A stretch of DNA of 35,352 nucleotides from Collinsella sp. AF08-23. GTDB taxonomy: Bacteria > Actinomycetota > Coriobacteriia > Coriobacteriales > Coriobacteriaceae. Each line of letters starts with the position of its first letter. Within the stretch, counting starts at the first letter, position 1. Below, in pieces: positions 25,201-34,099 of the stretch. The stretch is taken from positions 1-35,352 of the forward strand of contig NZ_QUHV01000018.1 in assembly GCF_003479805.1 (NCBI RefSeq), written 5' to 3'. A model generated the notes under the pieces. The model was not told the origin of the DNA. It did not search any database and saw only the letters and a list, made by a program, of their open reading frames with translations. The translations under genes were made by a program, and so were the position numbers.

Positions 25201-27720
25201 ACCGTAAGCGGTACGGTCGCCGATACGCCCGTTCGCGCTACCGCCGTGGTCACGGTCGTCGACGATATCGCTGCGCTGCTCAACTACTCCACCACCGTGA
25301 GCAAGGGCGCCGAGCCCGTGCTGCCCGATAGCCTCCCGGCCGTTATGGCGGACGGCACCGTGCTCAACGCCAATTTCCCGGTGACGTGGAGCGCTGCCGA
25401 GGACGGCGCGTACGACAAGGCGGGCACCGTGATGCTTGCCGGCACGTCCAACGTGTTCGGCAAAGATGTCACCGTTACCGCTTCGATCCGCGTCCAGGAG
25501 GAGACCATCACCATCGGCGGCAACATCGCCAAGGATGCGATGAAGATTACGCAGAGCGTGCCCGAGGGCAAGCAGAGCGATACGCTGATGGCGATCGTAG
25601 ACGGCAAGACCGAGCCCGGTGCGAATACCGGCGGCGGTGCAAATCCCACGCTGTGGTCCAACTATGATTATTCTCAGGATGGCAACAAGACCGCGCAGGT
25701 TACCTTCGAATATGCAACTCAGCAGCGTTTCGGCCAGTTCAAGGTGACCTTTGCCAAGGACAGCTGGTCCGCTCGCTTCCCCGATGACAACGCGACGAAG
25801 TTCGAGGTGTCTGAGAACGGTAAGGATTGGACGCCGCTGACCGTTACCGAGACGCGCGCGGATGCCCAGGGCAATGCTCGCCTCTACACTTATGACTTCG
25901 CTCCCGTCACGGCGACCTTCGTCCGCATGACGGTGACGAACGCCGACGTGCAGACCGGCACTACTGCAAAGCCCTGCACCGCGATCACCGAGGTCGAGCT
26001 GAATACCGCTCAGGGTAGCTTCGTGACGAACGCGACCGCGAAGCTCGCCTCGCTCAAGGTGAACGGCACCGCCGTGCCGGACTCCGCCCTGAAGCAGGGT
26101 GGCTATAACACGCCCGCCGAGACCGCTAAGGTCGAGCCGGTCGCCGCCGATAACGCCGCCGTGACCGTGCTCCCCGCGCACGACGACAAGGTCCTGATCA
26201 TCATCGAGTCCGAGGACCACAAGACCCGCAGTACCTTCACCGTCAACCTCGGTGCCCCCGAGACGATGGATCCCGCCGACGATTCGCGCGACTATCCGGT
26301 CGACAAGATCGTCAATACGGAGACCGGCAGCGTGCATGAGCCCGCTTCGGGCAACGAGGGTCCGCTGTCCTTCGCCTTCGATAAGAACAACGAAACCTAC
26401 TATCACTCCCACTGGACCGCGACCACGCTCGACAACCTGTGGGTAACCATGGAGCTCGAGGAGCCCACCGCCATCGACGGTCTGCGCTATCTGCCGCGTC
26501 CTGCCAGCAGCGGTAGCCACAACGGCACCTTGTTCGGCGCCAAGCTCCAGTACAGCGAGGACGGCAAGACCTGGAAGGACGCCGGAACCGCAACCTGGCT
26601 TTCTCCCGAGGATGCCGACTACACGCGCGATTGGAAGCTGCTCCAGCTCGCCAAGCCCGTGACGGCCAAGTACTTCCGCCTGCAGGCTACGGCCACCTAT
26701 GCCGACGGCGGCCGTAACAATGCGTTCCTGAGCGCCGCCGAGCTGCGCTTGACGAAGGCGAAGAGCACGACGACCGACATCGCCAGCGATGCCGTCTCCA
26801 TCGAGGTTCCCGCTTCCGTTACCGTCGACCGTGTCGACGCCGAGCATCCCGTGGATGCCTCCGTGGTATCCGTCGTGGTCAAGCATGGCGAGAAGACCTT
26901 GGAGAACGGCGTGGATTACACGCTCGAGTTCGCCGACAACACCGCTGCCGGCACCGGCAAGGTGACCGTCAAGGGTATGGGCAAGTACGCCGGCTCTGTC
27001 GAGCGCACCTTCGAGATCAAGGTTGCCGAGCCCGTGCTCGAGGGCATCGCCATCAAATCGGCTCCCTCGAAGACCACGTACAAGGTCGGCGAGAAGCTCG
27101 AGCCCGCAGGCTTGGTGCTGATGCTGAGCTACTCCAATGGAGACGCCGTCGATGTTGAGTACGGCGCCGATACTGCTGCGGCGTTCGCGTTCACGCCGGG
27201 TCTGGACGAGGCTTTCGCCGAGGAAGCCGCCGCGCTCGAGGTAACCGTTGCCTACGAGGGCAAGACGGCTGTGTTCGACGTTCGCGTCGAGAAGGCCGCC
27301 GAGCCCGAGCCCGAGCCCGAACCCGAGCCCGAGCCCGAACCGGAGCCCGAGCCTGGCGTCAACTACGCCGGCAAGCTCAAGGAGCTGCTGGCGAACAACG
27401 CGAACCTGGTCGAGTCTGATTACAAGCCCGAGGCCTGGGACCGCTTCGTCGCCGCCCGCGACGCCGCGCAGGCTTTGCTCGGCAGCGGATCGGCTACCGA
27501 CGAGCAGCTCAAGGATGCTTTCAACGAGCTGAACGCGGCTGTGAAGGGCCTGCTGGAGAACCCCTCCGACAAGCCGGCTACCGGTGACAAACCCGCCGCG
27601 GGCGACAAGCCCGGTGCGGGCGGTGGCCTGGCGCAGACGGGTGATCCCGCCGGCATTGCCGCCGTCATCGCCATGGGTGGTGCCACAGCCATCGCTGCAG
27701 CCCGCCGCCGTCGTCGCTAA
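22258..27720 (+). CDS. cell-wall-anchored multidomain GH2 beta-galactosidase
   Basis: The 1820-aa secreted enzyme probably removes terminal beta-galactose from host glycans. ATG 22258 has AGAAGGAGG and begins an extended signal peptide (cleavage near residues 40-45). The GH2 sugar-binding, Ig-like and TIM-barrel domains span about 75-600, with acid/base Glu489 (WSIGNEM) and nucleophile Glu573 (LIGSETASA). A DUF4982-like segment (about 705) and Ig-like modules follow, two of Big_4 type near 925-1080, and two discoidin/CBM32-like modules (about 1085-1250 and 1345-1500). Then come further Ig-like domains, an (EP)n linker (1682-1700), a FIVAR helical module (1701-1770) and LAQTG (1791-1795) with hydrophobic span and Arg tail. 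LAQTG replaces LPxTG, implying a matching sortase elsewhere. Substrate among GH2 activities is inferred. Confidence 0.92.
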   Translation: MSTLHTQSRPGKGAHRTRTKRVLCAALVGALARGAPAVSAVAAGLGPSLRSQSTTQMSSKPEVVYINSVTDPAQRVQGFNENWKFKLGEVSGANTEAFDDSSWDVVDLPHDYSIDQDYTKTGEAESAYKPGGIGWYRKSFEVGNDLAGKQVRIDFDGVYMDATVYINGQELGSHPYGYTPFSFDLTPYLKVGEQNVIAVRVNNQIPSSRWYSGSGMGRDVDLVVTDPVHVAKDGVQVTTPQLESQKGGNVTTHLKTSVANAGKSEAAVTLVQTVFKRGESVEQAIGTQTTQVTVAAGETKAVEADLTATKPELWGTDSPVLYTVRTQVKMGDKVIDTYDTDFGYRFFKFDAAKGFSLNGESMKIKGVCMHHDQGALGSVSTRDALERQVKLLKEMGCNSIRTSHNTPARELVEICNEQGMLLDLEFFDGWTSQKNGNSKDYARFFNKAMGESELIGASADKTWAQFDLEQSIARDYNAPAIIMWSIGNEMTEGTGGISNFNQVQQNLIDWVKAVDTTRPVTTGDNQYKNNGSTTLNPQGIANAKGIVGLNYADGNVYDKAHREHSDWILIGSETASAINSRGIYNTHGQDGSAQQLTAYDYSAVGWGHVASKAWYDVLTRDFMSGEYVWTGFDYLGEPTPWNGTDSGAKGTWPSPKNSYFGIIDTAGLPKDSYYLYQSLWNEDVNTLHMLPAWNSDVVKKDGQNKVDVAVYTDAAAVELFFTPKGSTERQSLGKKAFTTKTTEGGVSYQIYEGDGAYTGNDIHRNLYLTWKVPYADGTITAEAYNAKGEKIDTSTWQGRQSVTTTGKAAKLKAEVNREGMTANGTDLAYVTVSVTDAEGNVIPNATNNVTFKVTGSGSLAGIDNGSSPDHQSYRDDNRDAFSGQLVGIVRAGEKAGDATVTVSADGLESTTITIPVAASSDAPEAKTADSLYFARYHYVKTGSALELPAAVQVRYSDGASENKAVTWDNVPADKLATPGSFTVSGTVADTPVRATAVVTVVDDIAALLNYSTTVSKGAEPVLPDSLPAVMADGTVLNANFPVTWSAAEDGAYDKAGTVMLAGTSNVFGKDVTVTASIRVQEETITIGGNIAKDAMKITQSVPEGKQSDTLMAIVDGKTEPGANTGGGANPTLWSNYDYSQDGNKTAQVTFEYATQQRFGQFKVTFAKDSWSARFPDDNATKFEVSENGKDWTPLTVTETRADAQGNARLYTYDFAPVTATFVRMTVTNADVQTGTTAKPCTAITEVELNTAQGSFVTNATAKLASLKVNGTAVPDSALKQGGYNTPAETAKVEPVAADNAAVTVLPAHDDKVLIIIESEDHKTRSTFTVNLGAPETMDPADDSRDYPVDKIVNTETGSVHEPASGNEGPLSFAFDKNNETYYHSHWTATTLDNLWVTMELEEPTAIDGLRYLPRPASSGSHNGTLFGAKLQYSEDGKTWKDAGTATWLSPEDADYTRDWKLLQLAKPVTAKYFRLQATATYADGGRNNAFLSAAELRLTKAKSTTTDIASDAVSIEVPASVTVDRVDAEHPVDASVVSVVVKHGEKTLENGVDYTLEFADNTAAGTGKVTVKGMGKYAGSVERTFEIKVAEPVLEGIAIKSAPSKTTYKVGEKLEPAGLVLMLSYSNGDAVDVEYGADTAAAFAFTPGLDEAFAEEAAALEVTVAYEGKTAVFDVRVEKAAEPEPEPEPEPEPEPEPEPGVNYAGKLKELLANNANLVESDYKPEAWDRFVAARDAAQALLGSGSATDEQLKDAFNELNAAVKGLLENPSDKPATGDKPAAGDKPGAGGGLAQTGDPAGIAAVIAMGGATAIAAARRRRR
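27301..27354 (+). repeat. GAGCCC hexanucleotide repeat encoding the (Glu-Pro) linker
   Basis: Nine near-identical GAGCCC/GAACCC units encode EP dipeptides between the Ig-like region and FIVAR module of the GH2 enzyme. Six-base units keep the frame, so slippage would only change linker length. Confidence 0.85.
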
Positions 27721-27736
27721 ACGACGATCATGCAAC

Positions 27737-27773
27737 GGGGGAGGGCGCAACCGCGCTTTCCCCCGCTTTTTAT
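27737..27773 (+). terminator. intrinsic terminator after the GH2 gene
   Basis: GGGGGAGGGCGC (27737-27748) pairs with GCGCTTTCCCCC (27753-27764), allowing G-U pairs, and GCTTTTTATT follows. The GH95 gene begins only about 50 bp further on, so it needs read-through or a promoter that I could not identify. Confidence 0.85.
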
Positions 27774-27824
27774 TCAGAGCCCCCTGCCTCAAGCAGCTGG
27801 GGGAGCGAAAGGTTGGACAGGGTC

Positions 27825-30800
27825 ATGAAGATGACACGAATGATTAAGGGGGCGAAGTTTCCCCTGAAGGCGGCGACCGCGGTGATCCTAGCGGCGACCG
27901 TGGCGCTTCCGGGTGTCGGTTGGGCAGCGTCTCGCAATGCCGACGCGTCCGACGTCACGGTGAATGCCGTGACCGTCGGCAACCCCTTGAGGCTTCGCTA
28001 TGACGAAGCCGCGTCGGCCGCCGGCGATGCAGCGGGCGATGTGTGGCAGAAGCGCACGCTGCCCATCGGCAACGGCGACATGGGCGCGAACGTGTACGGC
28101 GAGGTGCAGACCGAGCACCTCACCTTTAATGAGAAGACGCTGTGGACCGGTGGTCCGAGTGATTCCCGCAAGAACTACAACGGCGGCAACAACGTCTCGA
28201 AGGGTGCCAACGGCGCTACGATCAAGCGCATCCAGCAGCTCTTCTCCGAGGGCAAGAACACCGAGGCCGCCAATATGTGCGACCAGCTCATCGGTGACCA
28301 GGAAGGCTACGGCGCCTATCAGGCCTGGGGCGACATCTACTTGAAGTACACCGACCTGGGCAATGGCTCCGCGTCCGATTACGAGCGCTCGCTGGATCTT
28401 ACGACCGGTATCGCGGGCGTCGAGTTCGATGCGGGCGGCCGGCACATCGCGCGCGAGTTCTTCGCCAGCCATCCCGACAAGGTCGTCGTAGGCCGTCTCG
28501 AGGCGAGCGGCAAGGCAGGCGTCAACGTCGAGATCACCTTCCCGTCCAAGCAGGCGGGCGCCAAGGTCAGCGCATCGGGCAACCAGATCACCATGACCGG
28601 TGCGGTGCAGGATAACCAGCTCAAGTACGCTTCCGTGCTCAAGGTGGTGGCAAACGGCGGCAACGTGAAGGCCCAGGGCGACAAGCTCGTGGTCTCGGGT
28701 GCCGACGACCTTACGTTCTACGTTGCAGCGGCGACGGATTACAGGAATGATTATCCGGTCTATCGCACCGGTGAATCCGATGCCGAGCTCCTGGCGCGCG
28801 TGCAGAAGACGGCGGACGACGCCGTGGCGCGCGGCTACGACGCCGTCCGTGCCGACCACGTCGAGGACTTCTCCGCGCTCATGAACCGCGTGGACCTCGA
28901 CCTGGGCTTTGACGGCGTGGTGTCCGAGCGCGCCACCGACGACCTGCTCACCGCGTATCGCAATAAGACCGCGACCACGGCCGAGCGCCGTCAGCTCGAG
29001 ACCATGCTGTTCCAATACGGCCGCTATCTCACGCTGGGTTCTTCCCGCGAGGACTCGCAGCTGCCCAGTAACCTGCAGGGCGTGTGGAACAACGTCAACA
29101 ACCCGCAGTGGGCGTCCGACTACCACATGAACGTCAACCTGCAGATGAACTACTGGCCCACGTACTCCACGAACCTCGCCGAGTGCGCCACGCCGCTGCT
29201 ATCCTACGTGGATTCCCTGCGCGAGCCCGGTCGCGTGACCGCCGCCGTGTATGCAGGCGTCGAGACTCCCGAGGGCGACACCCAGGGGCAGGGCTTCATG
29301 GCCCATACGCAGAACACCCCGTTCGGCTGGACCTGCCCCGGCTGGTCCTTCCAATGGGGCTGGTCGCCCGCTGCTGTGCCCTGGATCCTTCAGAACACCT
29401 ACGATGCCTACCGCTACAGCGGCGACCTCGAGCTCCTGAAGAACGACATCTACCCCGCCCTGCGCGAAGAGGCCCAGCTGTACAGCAAGACGCTCATCAA
29501 GGACGAGAACGGCAAGTACATCTCGTCTCCGGCGTACTCGCCCGAGCAGGGTCCGCGTACGGCGACGAACACCTACGAGCAGGTGCTCGTGTGGCAGCTC
29601 TTCCACGATGCCATCGAGGCCGGCAAGCTGGTGGGCGAGGATGAGGCGGTGCTCGCCGTATGGCAGGACCGTTTCGACAACCTGCGCACGCCCATCGAAA
29701 TCGGTTCGGACGGCCAGATCAAGGAGTGGTACATCGAGGACGCGTACAACAAGGACGCTGATGGCAACACCTTGGGCGAGGGCTATGGCCACCGCCATCT
29801 CTCGCATATGCTCGGCCTGTTCCCCGGAACGCTCGTGTCCCAGGACACGCCCGAGTGGTTCCAGGCGGCGCACACGTCCATGAACCTGCGCACCGATTCC
29901 AGCACGGGCTGGGGCATGGGCCAGCGTATCAACACGTGGGCGCACCTGCGCGACGGCGACCGTGCGCTCAAGTTGATCGGCGACCTGTTCAACAGCGGTA
30001 TCTATCCCAATCTGTGGGACACCCATCCGCCGTTCCAGATCGACGGCAACTTCGGTGCGACCTCCGGTATCGCCGAGATGCTGCTGCAGAGCTCCAACGG
30101 CTACATCGACCTGCTGCCTGCCCTGCCGAGCGAGTGGGATCACGGTAGCGTATCGGGCCTGGTGGCACGCGGCGACTTCGAGGTCGCGATGACGTGGGCT
30201 TCCGGTGCGCTGGTCACGGCCGATATCACGTCGAACAACGGCGGCGTGGCCACGGTGAACGTGCCCGATGCCGCGCTCGCCACCGTGACGGATGGCACGG
30301 GCGCCCCCGTGGCGTTCGCGGCGCTCTCCGCCGATCGCATCAGCTTCGATACCACCGCTGGCGGTACGTACCGGATCGCCCAGATTCCCGCTGTCGAGCG
30401 CCCCGCCGTGCCGCAGAACGTCGCCGTCGCCGCAACGGGCGAGGGCGAGGCTACGGTAACCTGGGATGCCGTGGCGGAGGGCGCCCTCTATACCGTCGAG
30501 CGCCGCGTCGACGGCGGCGACTGGACGGCCGTGGGCAACAGCGTGTCCACGACCACGTTCGCGGACGAGGCCTGCCCCGCGGGCTTTGGAACGGTTGAGT
30601 ACCGCGTCCAGGCGATTCTTAACGGCCTGCGCGGTCCCGCCAGCGAAGCAGTCGCGCTGCCCGAGGCGCCCGCCGTGTGCGAGGTGCTCGGCCGCGTCGA
30701 CGACCAAGACCCGCATGTGATCTACAGCGGCGCTTGGGCCAATTGGAACAACAGCACTGACGGCAACTACGGTGACACCATCAAGTACCTGCAGAATCCG

Positions 30801-33269
30801 ACCGGCACCGAGACCGCGAGCCTCACGTTCCGCGGAACGGGCATCGAGGTCGTCACGGTGACGAACTACGACCGCGGCTACTACGAGGTGACCATCGACG
30901 GCAAGGTCGTGGCAGAGCGGGTCGACACCTACTCCGCGACGAGCGTGCGCCAGAAGACCGTCTACTCCAAGACGGGTCTCGAGCCCGGCGTGCACACGAT
31001 CGTGCTGCGCGCGACGGGCACCAAGAACGCCTCGTCGTCCCTGGCCAAGGTGGAGCTCGATGCATTCAACGTGATCGATACGTCTGCCAAGCCGGTGACG
31101 GGCGTGACCGTGCGTTCGGAGAACGGCATGACGCTGCTGGCAAAAGACGGCTCGACGCTCCAGATGGTCGCGGACGTGAAGCCTGCCGACGCGCGCGTGC
31201 AGGACATCGCGTGGTCGGTTGCCACGAAGAGCGGTTCCGCCACGGGCACCATCTCCGAGGACGGTCTGCTCGCGGCGAGCGGCGAGGGCGTGCTTACGGT
31301 CACGGCTGCGTGCGGCGACATATCCGGCTCGCTCGATGTGACCCTGGCTCCTGCCGGGACCGTGTCCACCGCGGTCGAGGACTGCAAGGGCACGCCTCCC
31401 GTGGATGCAAAGGGCACCCTGAACGATGATGAGCACCTCACCTGGACGGGTGGCTGGTACAGCTGGGGCGAGGCCGGTCACCACGGCGGCTCCAAGGGCG
31501 AGAGCAACAACCTGGGCGATTCGGTGAGCCTGCGCTTCGAGGGCACGGGCATCCGCGTGTACTCGGCGTTGAACAACGATAACGTGGCCTTCAAGGTCGA
31601 GATCGACGGCGCCGTGGTGAACGAGGCCCTATCGCTGGGCGGCAATGACCAGAAGAACGTGAAGGTCTTCGAGAAGCTCGACCTCAAGAACGGCGAGCAC
31701 ACCATCAAGCTCACCTCCGTCGCGCGCGCGGGCGCCGGCCAGAGCAAGTCGAACGTCGACTGGTTCGAGATCATCGCGCCGAGCGACGCGGCAAACAAGA
31801 TCGAGCTGCAGGCGCAGATCGAGGCGGGAGCGGGTCTGCTCGAGGGCGCCTACACCGCTGAGAGCTGGGACGTCTATAGCAAGGCGCTCGATGCTGCGGT
31901 GAAGGTCATGAACGACGTGAACGCCACGAGCGAGACGGCCGCCGAGCGCGCCGCATCGCTGAAGGAAGCGCGCGAGCAGCTCGTTTTGATCGACGATGCT
32001 TCCATCGAGTTTGACACCGAGGCGCATCTGGCATTTCCCGCGATCGAATCGCGCGCGGTGTGCGCGAGCTGGGACGCCGTTAAGGATGCCGCGACGTATC
32101 GGGTGCGCGTCTTTGCAGCCGATGCCGAGGGCGCGCCCACGGGCGACGCCCTGTCCGATATCGTGGTCGACGGCGCGCTCGCGCGCGTGAGCGGCCTCGA
32201 TCCCGAGACGTCCTACGTCGTGCGTGTCGATGCACGCAACGAGGCGGGCCGCGTTATCAAGCGTATCGAGGGCGCGGTCGACACCCTGCCCGTCGCATCC
32301 GAGGATGCCCTTGAAGCCCCCACGGGCCTGGCGGTGCAGCCGAGCGAGACGAAGGGCGAGGCCGTGCTTTCGTGGAACGCCGTCGAGGGCGCTACGCGCT
32401 ATCACGTATACGTGAACGGCGTGAAGAGCGCGGCGGTCGACACCGCGTCGGTCATGCTGTCCGGCCTGGTGAAGGACGGCGTGTACTCCGTCAAGCTCGT
32501 GGCGAGCAGCGACAGCGGCGCCACATCCCTGCCGGCATCCCTCGTGTTCACGTACGAGGGCGCCCAGGAGCCCGCCGTTGACTACGCGGGCAAGATTCGC
32601 GACCTGTTGGATGCGAACAAGAACCTGGTCGAGTCCGAGTACGAGGCGGCTGCTTGGAAGCAGTTCGCCGAGGCCCGCGATGCGGCTCAGAAGCTGCTCG
32701 ACGACGACTCGGCAGACGAGAGCGCTCTGAAGGCGGCGTACGAGAAGCTGGTGGATGCGCTCGAGAATCTGGCGGACCATCCCGCCAAACCCGAGCCGGG
32801 TGTGGACTATGCCGAAATGATCCGCAAGGTTCTGGAGGAGAGCAAGGGCCTGGCCGAGGACGAGTACGAGCCCGAGGCGTGGACGCGTTTCGCTGCCGCC
32901 CGCAACGCGGCGCAGGCGCTGCTCGACGCGGGGTCGGATGACGCCGAGGCGCTGAAGGCCGCCTACGACGAGCTGCTCGCCTCCATCGCGAACCTCAAGG
33001 AGCATCCGGCGCCCGAGCCCGAACCCGAGCCCGAGCCCGAACCCGAGCCCGAGCCGAGCCCCGATCCCGATACCGGCGGCAACGGCGGCGGTAACGCCGA
33101 CGGCAACGGTGGTAGCGCCGGTGGAAACAATGCCGGCGGCAACGCTGCATCGGGCGGTGGAGCAGGGTTCTCGAACGGTCTGGCCCAGACCGGCGACCCC
33201 GCATCCCTCGCCGTGGTGTTCACGGCGCTGGGTGCCGCGGCAATCGCTGCAGCGCGCCGCAAGCGCTAG
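27825..33269 (+). CDS. cell-wall-anchored multidomain GH95 alpha-L-fucosidase
   Basis: The 1814-aa secreted enzyme likely cleaves terminal alpha-1,2-fucose from H antigen, mucin or milk oligosaccharides by inversion. The GH95 catalytic region (about 50-850) shows residues matching the AfcA-type active site: Asn436 and Asn438 in [11 protein letters not shown], Glu574 in SPEQGPRT and Asp740 in FQIDGNFG. A signal peptide ends near Ala35. C-terminal modules are fibronectin III, a carbohydrate-binding-like module (about 965-1085), Big_2, a second such module (about 1185-1320), a helical segment, two fibronectin III, two FIVAR (about 1584-1650 and 1657-1727), an (EP)n linker, a Gly/Asn-rich stretch and LAQTG (1786-1790). 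ATG 27825 is preferred to an in-frame TTG at 27813. It cooperates plausibly with the upstream GH2. Confidence 0.92.
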   Translation: MKMTRMIKGAKFPLKAATAVILAATVALPGVGWAASRNADASDVTVNAVTVGNPLRLRYDEAASAAGDAAGDVWQKRTLPIGNGDMGANVYGEVQTEHLTFNEKTLWTGGPSDSRKNYNGGNNVSKGANGATIKRIQQLFSEGKNTEAANMCDQLIGDQEGYGAYQAWGDIYLKYTDLGNGSASDYERSLDLTTGIAGVEFDAGGRHIAREFFASHPDKVVVGRLEASGKAGVNVEITFPSKQAGAKVSASGNQITMTGAVQDNQLKYASVLKVVANGGNVKAQGDKLVVSGADDLTFYVAAATDYRNDYPVYRTGESDAELLARVQKTADDAVARGYDAVRADHVEDFSALMNRVDLDLGFDGVVSERATDDLLTAYRNKTATTAERRQLETMLFQYGRYLTLGSSREDSQLPSNLQGVWNNVNNPQWASDYHMNVNLQMNYWPTYSTNLAECATPLLSYVDSLREPGRVTAAVYAGVETPEGDTQGQGFMAHTQNTPFGWTCPGWSFQWGWSPAAVPWILQNTYDAYRYSGDLELLKNDIYPALREEAQLYSKTLIKDENGKYISSPAYSPEQGPRTATNTYEQVLVWQLFHDAIEAGKLVGEDEAVLAVWQDRFDNLRTPIEIGSDGQIKEWYIEDAYNKDADGNTLGEGYGHRHLSHMLGLFPGTLVSQDTPEWFQAAHTSMNLRTDSSTGWGMGQRINTWAHLRDGDRALKLIGDLFNSGIYPNLWDTHPPFQIDGNFGATSGIAEMLLQSSNGYIDLLPALPSEWDHGSVSGLVARGDFEVAMTWASGALVTADITSNNGGVATVNVPDAALATVTDGTGAPVAFAALSADRISFDTTAGGTYRIAQIPAVERPAVPQNVAVAATGEGEATVTWDAVAEGALYTVERRVDGGDWTAVGNSVSTTTFADEACPAGFGTVEYRVQAILNGLRGPASEAVALPEAPAVCEVLGRVDDQDPHVIYSGAWANWNNSTDGNYGDTIKYLQNPTGTETASLTFRGTGIEVVTVTNYDRGYYEVTIDGKVVAERVDTYSATSVRQKTVYSKTGLEPGVHTIVLRATGTKNASSSLAKVELDAFNVIDTSAKPVTGVTVRSENGMTLLAKDGSTLQMVADVKPADARVQDIAWSVATKSGSATGTISEDGLLAASGEGVLTVTAACGDISGSLDVTLAPAGTVSTAVEDCKGTPPVDAKGTLNDDEHLTWTGGWYSWGEAGHHGGSKGESNNLGDSVSLRFEGTGIRVYSALNNDNVAFKVEIDGAVVNEALSLGGNDQKNVKVFEKLDLKNGEHTIKLTSVARAGAGQSKSNVDWFEIIAPSDAANKIELQAQIEAGAGLLEGAYTAESWDVYSKALDAAVKVMNDVNATSETAAERAASLKEAREQLVLIDDASIEFDTEAHLAFPAIESRAVCASWDAVKDAATYRVRVFAADAEGAPTGDALSDIVVDGALARVSGLDPETSYVVRVDARNEAGRVIKRIEGAVDTLPVASEDALEAPTGLAVQPSETKGEAVLSWNAVEGATRYHVYVNGVKSAAVDTASVMLSGLVKDGVYSVKLVASSDSGATSLPASLVFTYEGAQEPAVDYAGKIRDLLDANKNLVESEYEAAAWKQFAEARDAAQKLLDDDSADESALKAAYEKLVDALENLADHPAKPEPGVDYAEMIRKVLEESKGLAEDEYEPEAWTRFAAARNAAQALLDAGSDDAEALKAAYDELLASIANLKEHPAPEPEPEPEPEPEPEPSPDPDTGGNGGGNADGNGGSAGGNNAGGNAASGGGAGFSNGLAQTGDPASLAVVFTALGAAAIAAARRKR
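33013..33057 (+). repeat. GAGCCC hexanucleotide repeat in the GH95 gene
   Basis: Seven or more GAGCCC/GAACCC units encode an (EP)n linker after the FIVAR pair, closely like the repeat in the GH2 gene 5.7 kb upstream. It is a possible site of slippage or recombination between the two genes. Confidence 0.85.
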
Positions 33270-33345
33270 GACGTCATGCCCGCGGTGCCGGCTGCCGGCT
33301 TGTGAAGCCGGTATGCGGATGCCCACGGATAAAGGACCAAGCGTG

Positions 33346-33384
33346 AAGGCCCCGTCGCATGGAGCGGCGGGGCCTTTTACTTTT
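33346..33384 (+). terminator. intrinsic terminator after the GH95 gene
   Basis: AAGGCCCCGTCGC (33346-33358) pairs with GCGGCGGGGCCTT (33364-33376) across a 5-nt loop, with one G-U pair. TTACTTTT follows. It lies about 75 bp after the fucosidase stop codon. Confidence 0.88.
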
Positions 33385-33579
33385 GAAGGCCCGTCCGCCC
33401 AAAGGGCGTACGCCGGCGGAAGATTTGAGTTCCAACCGTGTTGTCAATTGTTGTTTGAGGATGGCTCCGCTATGCCTAGCTGCATGCTTCCCGCTGCGAT
33501 CGCACCGGGGAGCGAGGTGTAGCGCCTGGCGCGAGGCAGCGCGGGGCGCGTCTGTATCGACCGACCATCTCGGGGCGGC

Positions 33580-33600
33580 GCCGCGGCGCCGCGGCTTTTT
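33580..33600 (+). terminator. leader terminator/attenuator upstream of the glutamine synthetase relic
   Basis: GCCGCGGCGCCGCGGC (33580-33595) is a perfect 16-nt palindrome followed immediately by TTTTT, 22 bp before the ATG at 33623. It could attenuate transcription into the gene. The known glnA/glutamine RNA motif was not recognised here. Confidence 0.6.
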
Positions 33601-33622
33601 GACCTATGAAAGGGAGCGCCCT

Positions 33623-34099
33623 ATGGCTGATCTTACCGAGCGTTTTGGAACCATGGTCTTCTCCGAGGACGAGATGAAGCGGTGGCTGCCCAAGGACGTG
33701 TACAAGAGGCTCGCCAAGACCATCGAGGAGGGCGAGTCGCTCGACCTCGATGTGGCGAACGCCGTGACGCACGCCATGAAGGAATGGGCGCTGCTGCACG
33801 GCGCCACGCACTACGCGCACTGGTTCCAGCCGCTCTCGGGTATCACGAGCGAGAAGTACAACAAGCTCATGAACATCGAGGCGACCACCATGGTGCGCGA
33901 GGCGCGCCGCGCCGTGGACGCGATGGAGGAGATCGTCGCCGCCGACTACTGGCCCGTTCCCACCTACGACGATATCCTGTTCTACGTGCAACCTCTCAGA
34001 AAGGGGACAGGCACTTTTCTGAGGTCGCGAGCTGAGGCTACAGCGCGAGCTCGCGGGCGACCTCGTCTGCACAGGCCAGGGCGTCGGCGATGGCGTTGA
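33623..34099 (+). pseudogene. glnN: internally deleted type III glutamine synthetase (GlnN) relic
   Basis: The intact type III enzyme is about 700 aa; this frame has 158. Residues 1-78 match the GSIII N-terminus (MVFSEDEMKRWLPKDVYKRL, then GATHYAHWFQPLSGITSEK). Residues 79-96 (YNKLMNIEATTMVREARR) match a helix that lies some 500 residues further on. Residues 97-122 (AVDAMEEIVAADYWPVPTYD, then DILFYV) match the extreme C-terminus. The ATP and glutamate catalytic core is absent, so it cannot be an active synthetase. Both joins are in frame. After residue 122 the usual stop is lost and the frame runs through a hairpin into the antisense of gltD. AAAGGGAG precedes ATG 33623. An assembly collapse is possible. 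Confidence 0.75.
33995..34023. repeat. REP-like hairpin containing GGGGACAGGCACTTTT
   Basis: CTCAGAAA (33995-34002) pairs with TTTCTGAG (34016-34023) around GGGGACAGGCACT. The sequence is read from memory as similar to short palindromes ending AAAAGTGCCTGTCCCC that are scattered in many bacterial genomes. It sits between the convergent ends of the glutamine synthetase relic and the gltD-like gene and has replaced the normal stop region of the former. It may also act as a bidirectional terminator. Confidence 0.6.

Larger units (their letters stand above)
33270..33622. promoter_or_regulatory. intergenic region with two terminator-like hairpins
   Basis: The 353 bp hold no convincing gene. They contain a hairpin at 33295-33311 (CCGGCTT/AAGCCGG), the GH95 terminator at 33346-33376, and a GC-palindrome with T5 at 33580-33600 in the leader of the glutamine synthetase relic. 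Confidence 0.6.

Noticed and set aside
22219..27792. Very long open frame antisense to the GH2 gene (about 1850 codons)
   Set aside because: It mirrors the codon structure of the sense gene, as expected where third positions are mostly G or C. It shows no domain, no matching ribosome binding site and low-complexity Gly/Leu/Val-rich translation.
29199..31484. Long open frame antisense to the GH95 gene
   Set aside because: Same GC-bias shadow; no recognisable domains and the sense strand carries clear catalytic motifs.
27301..33057. Hexamer repeats as a CRISPR array
   Set aside because: The units are 6 bp, have no spacers and encode an in-frame Glu-Pro linker inside a coding sequence.
33270..33622. 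Glutamine (glnA) RNA motif before the glutamine synthetase relic
   Set aside because: The conserved core of that aptamer was not found; only terminator-like hairpins are visible.
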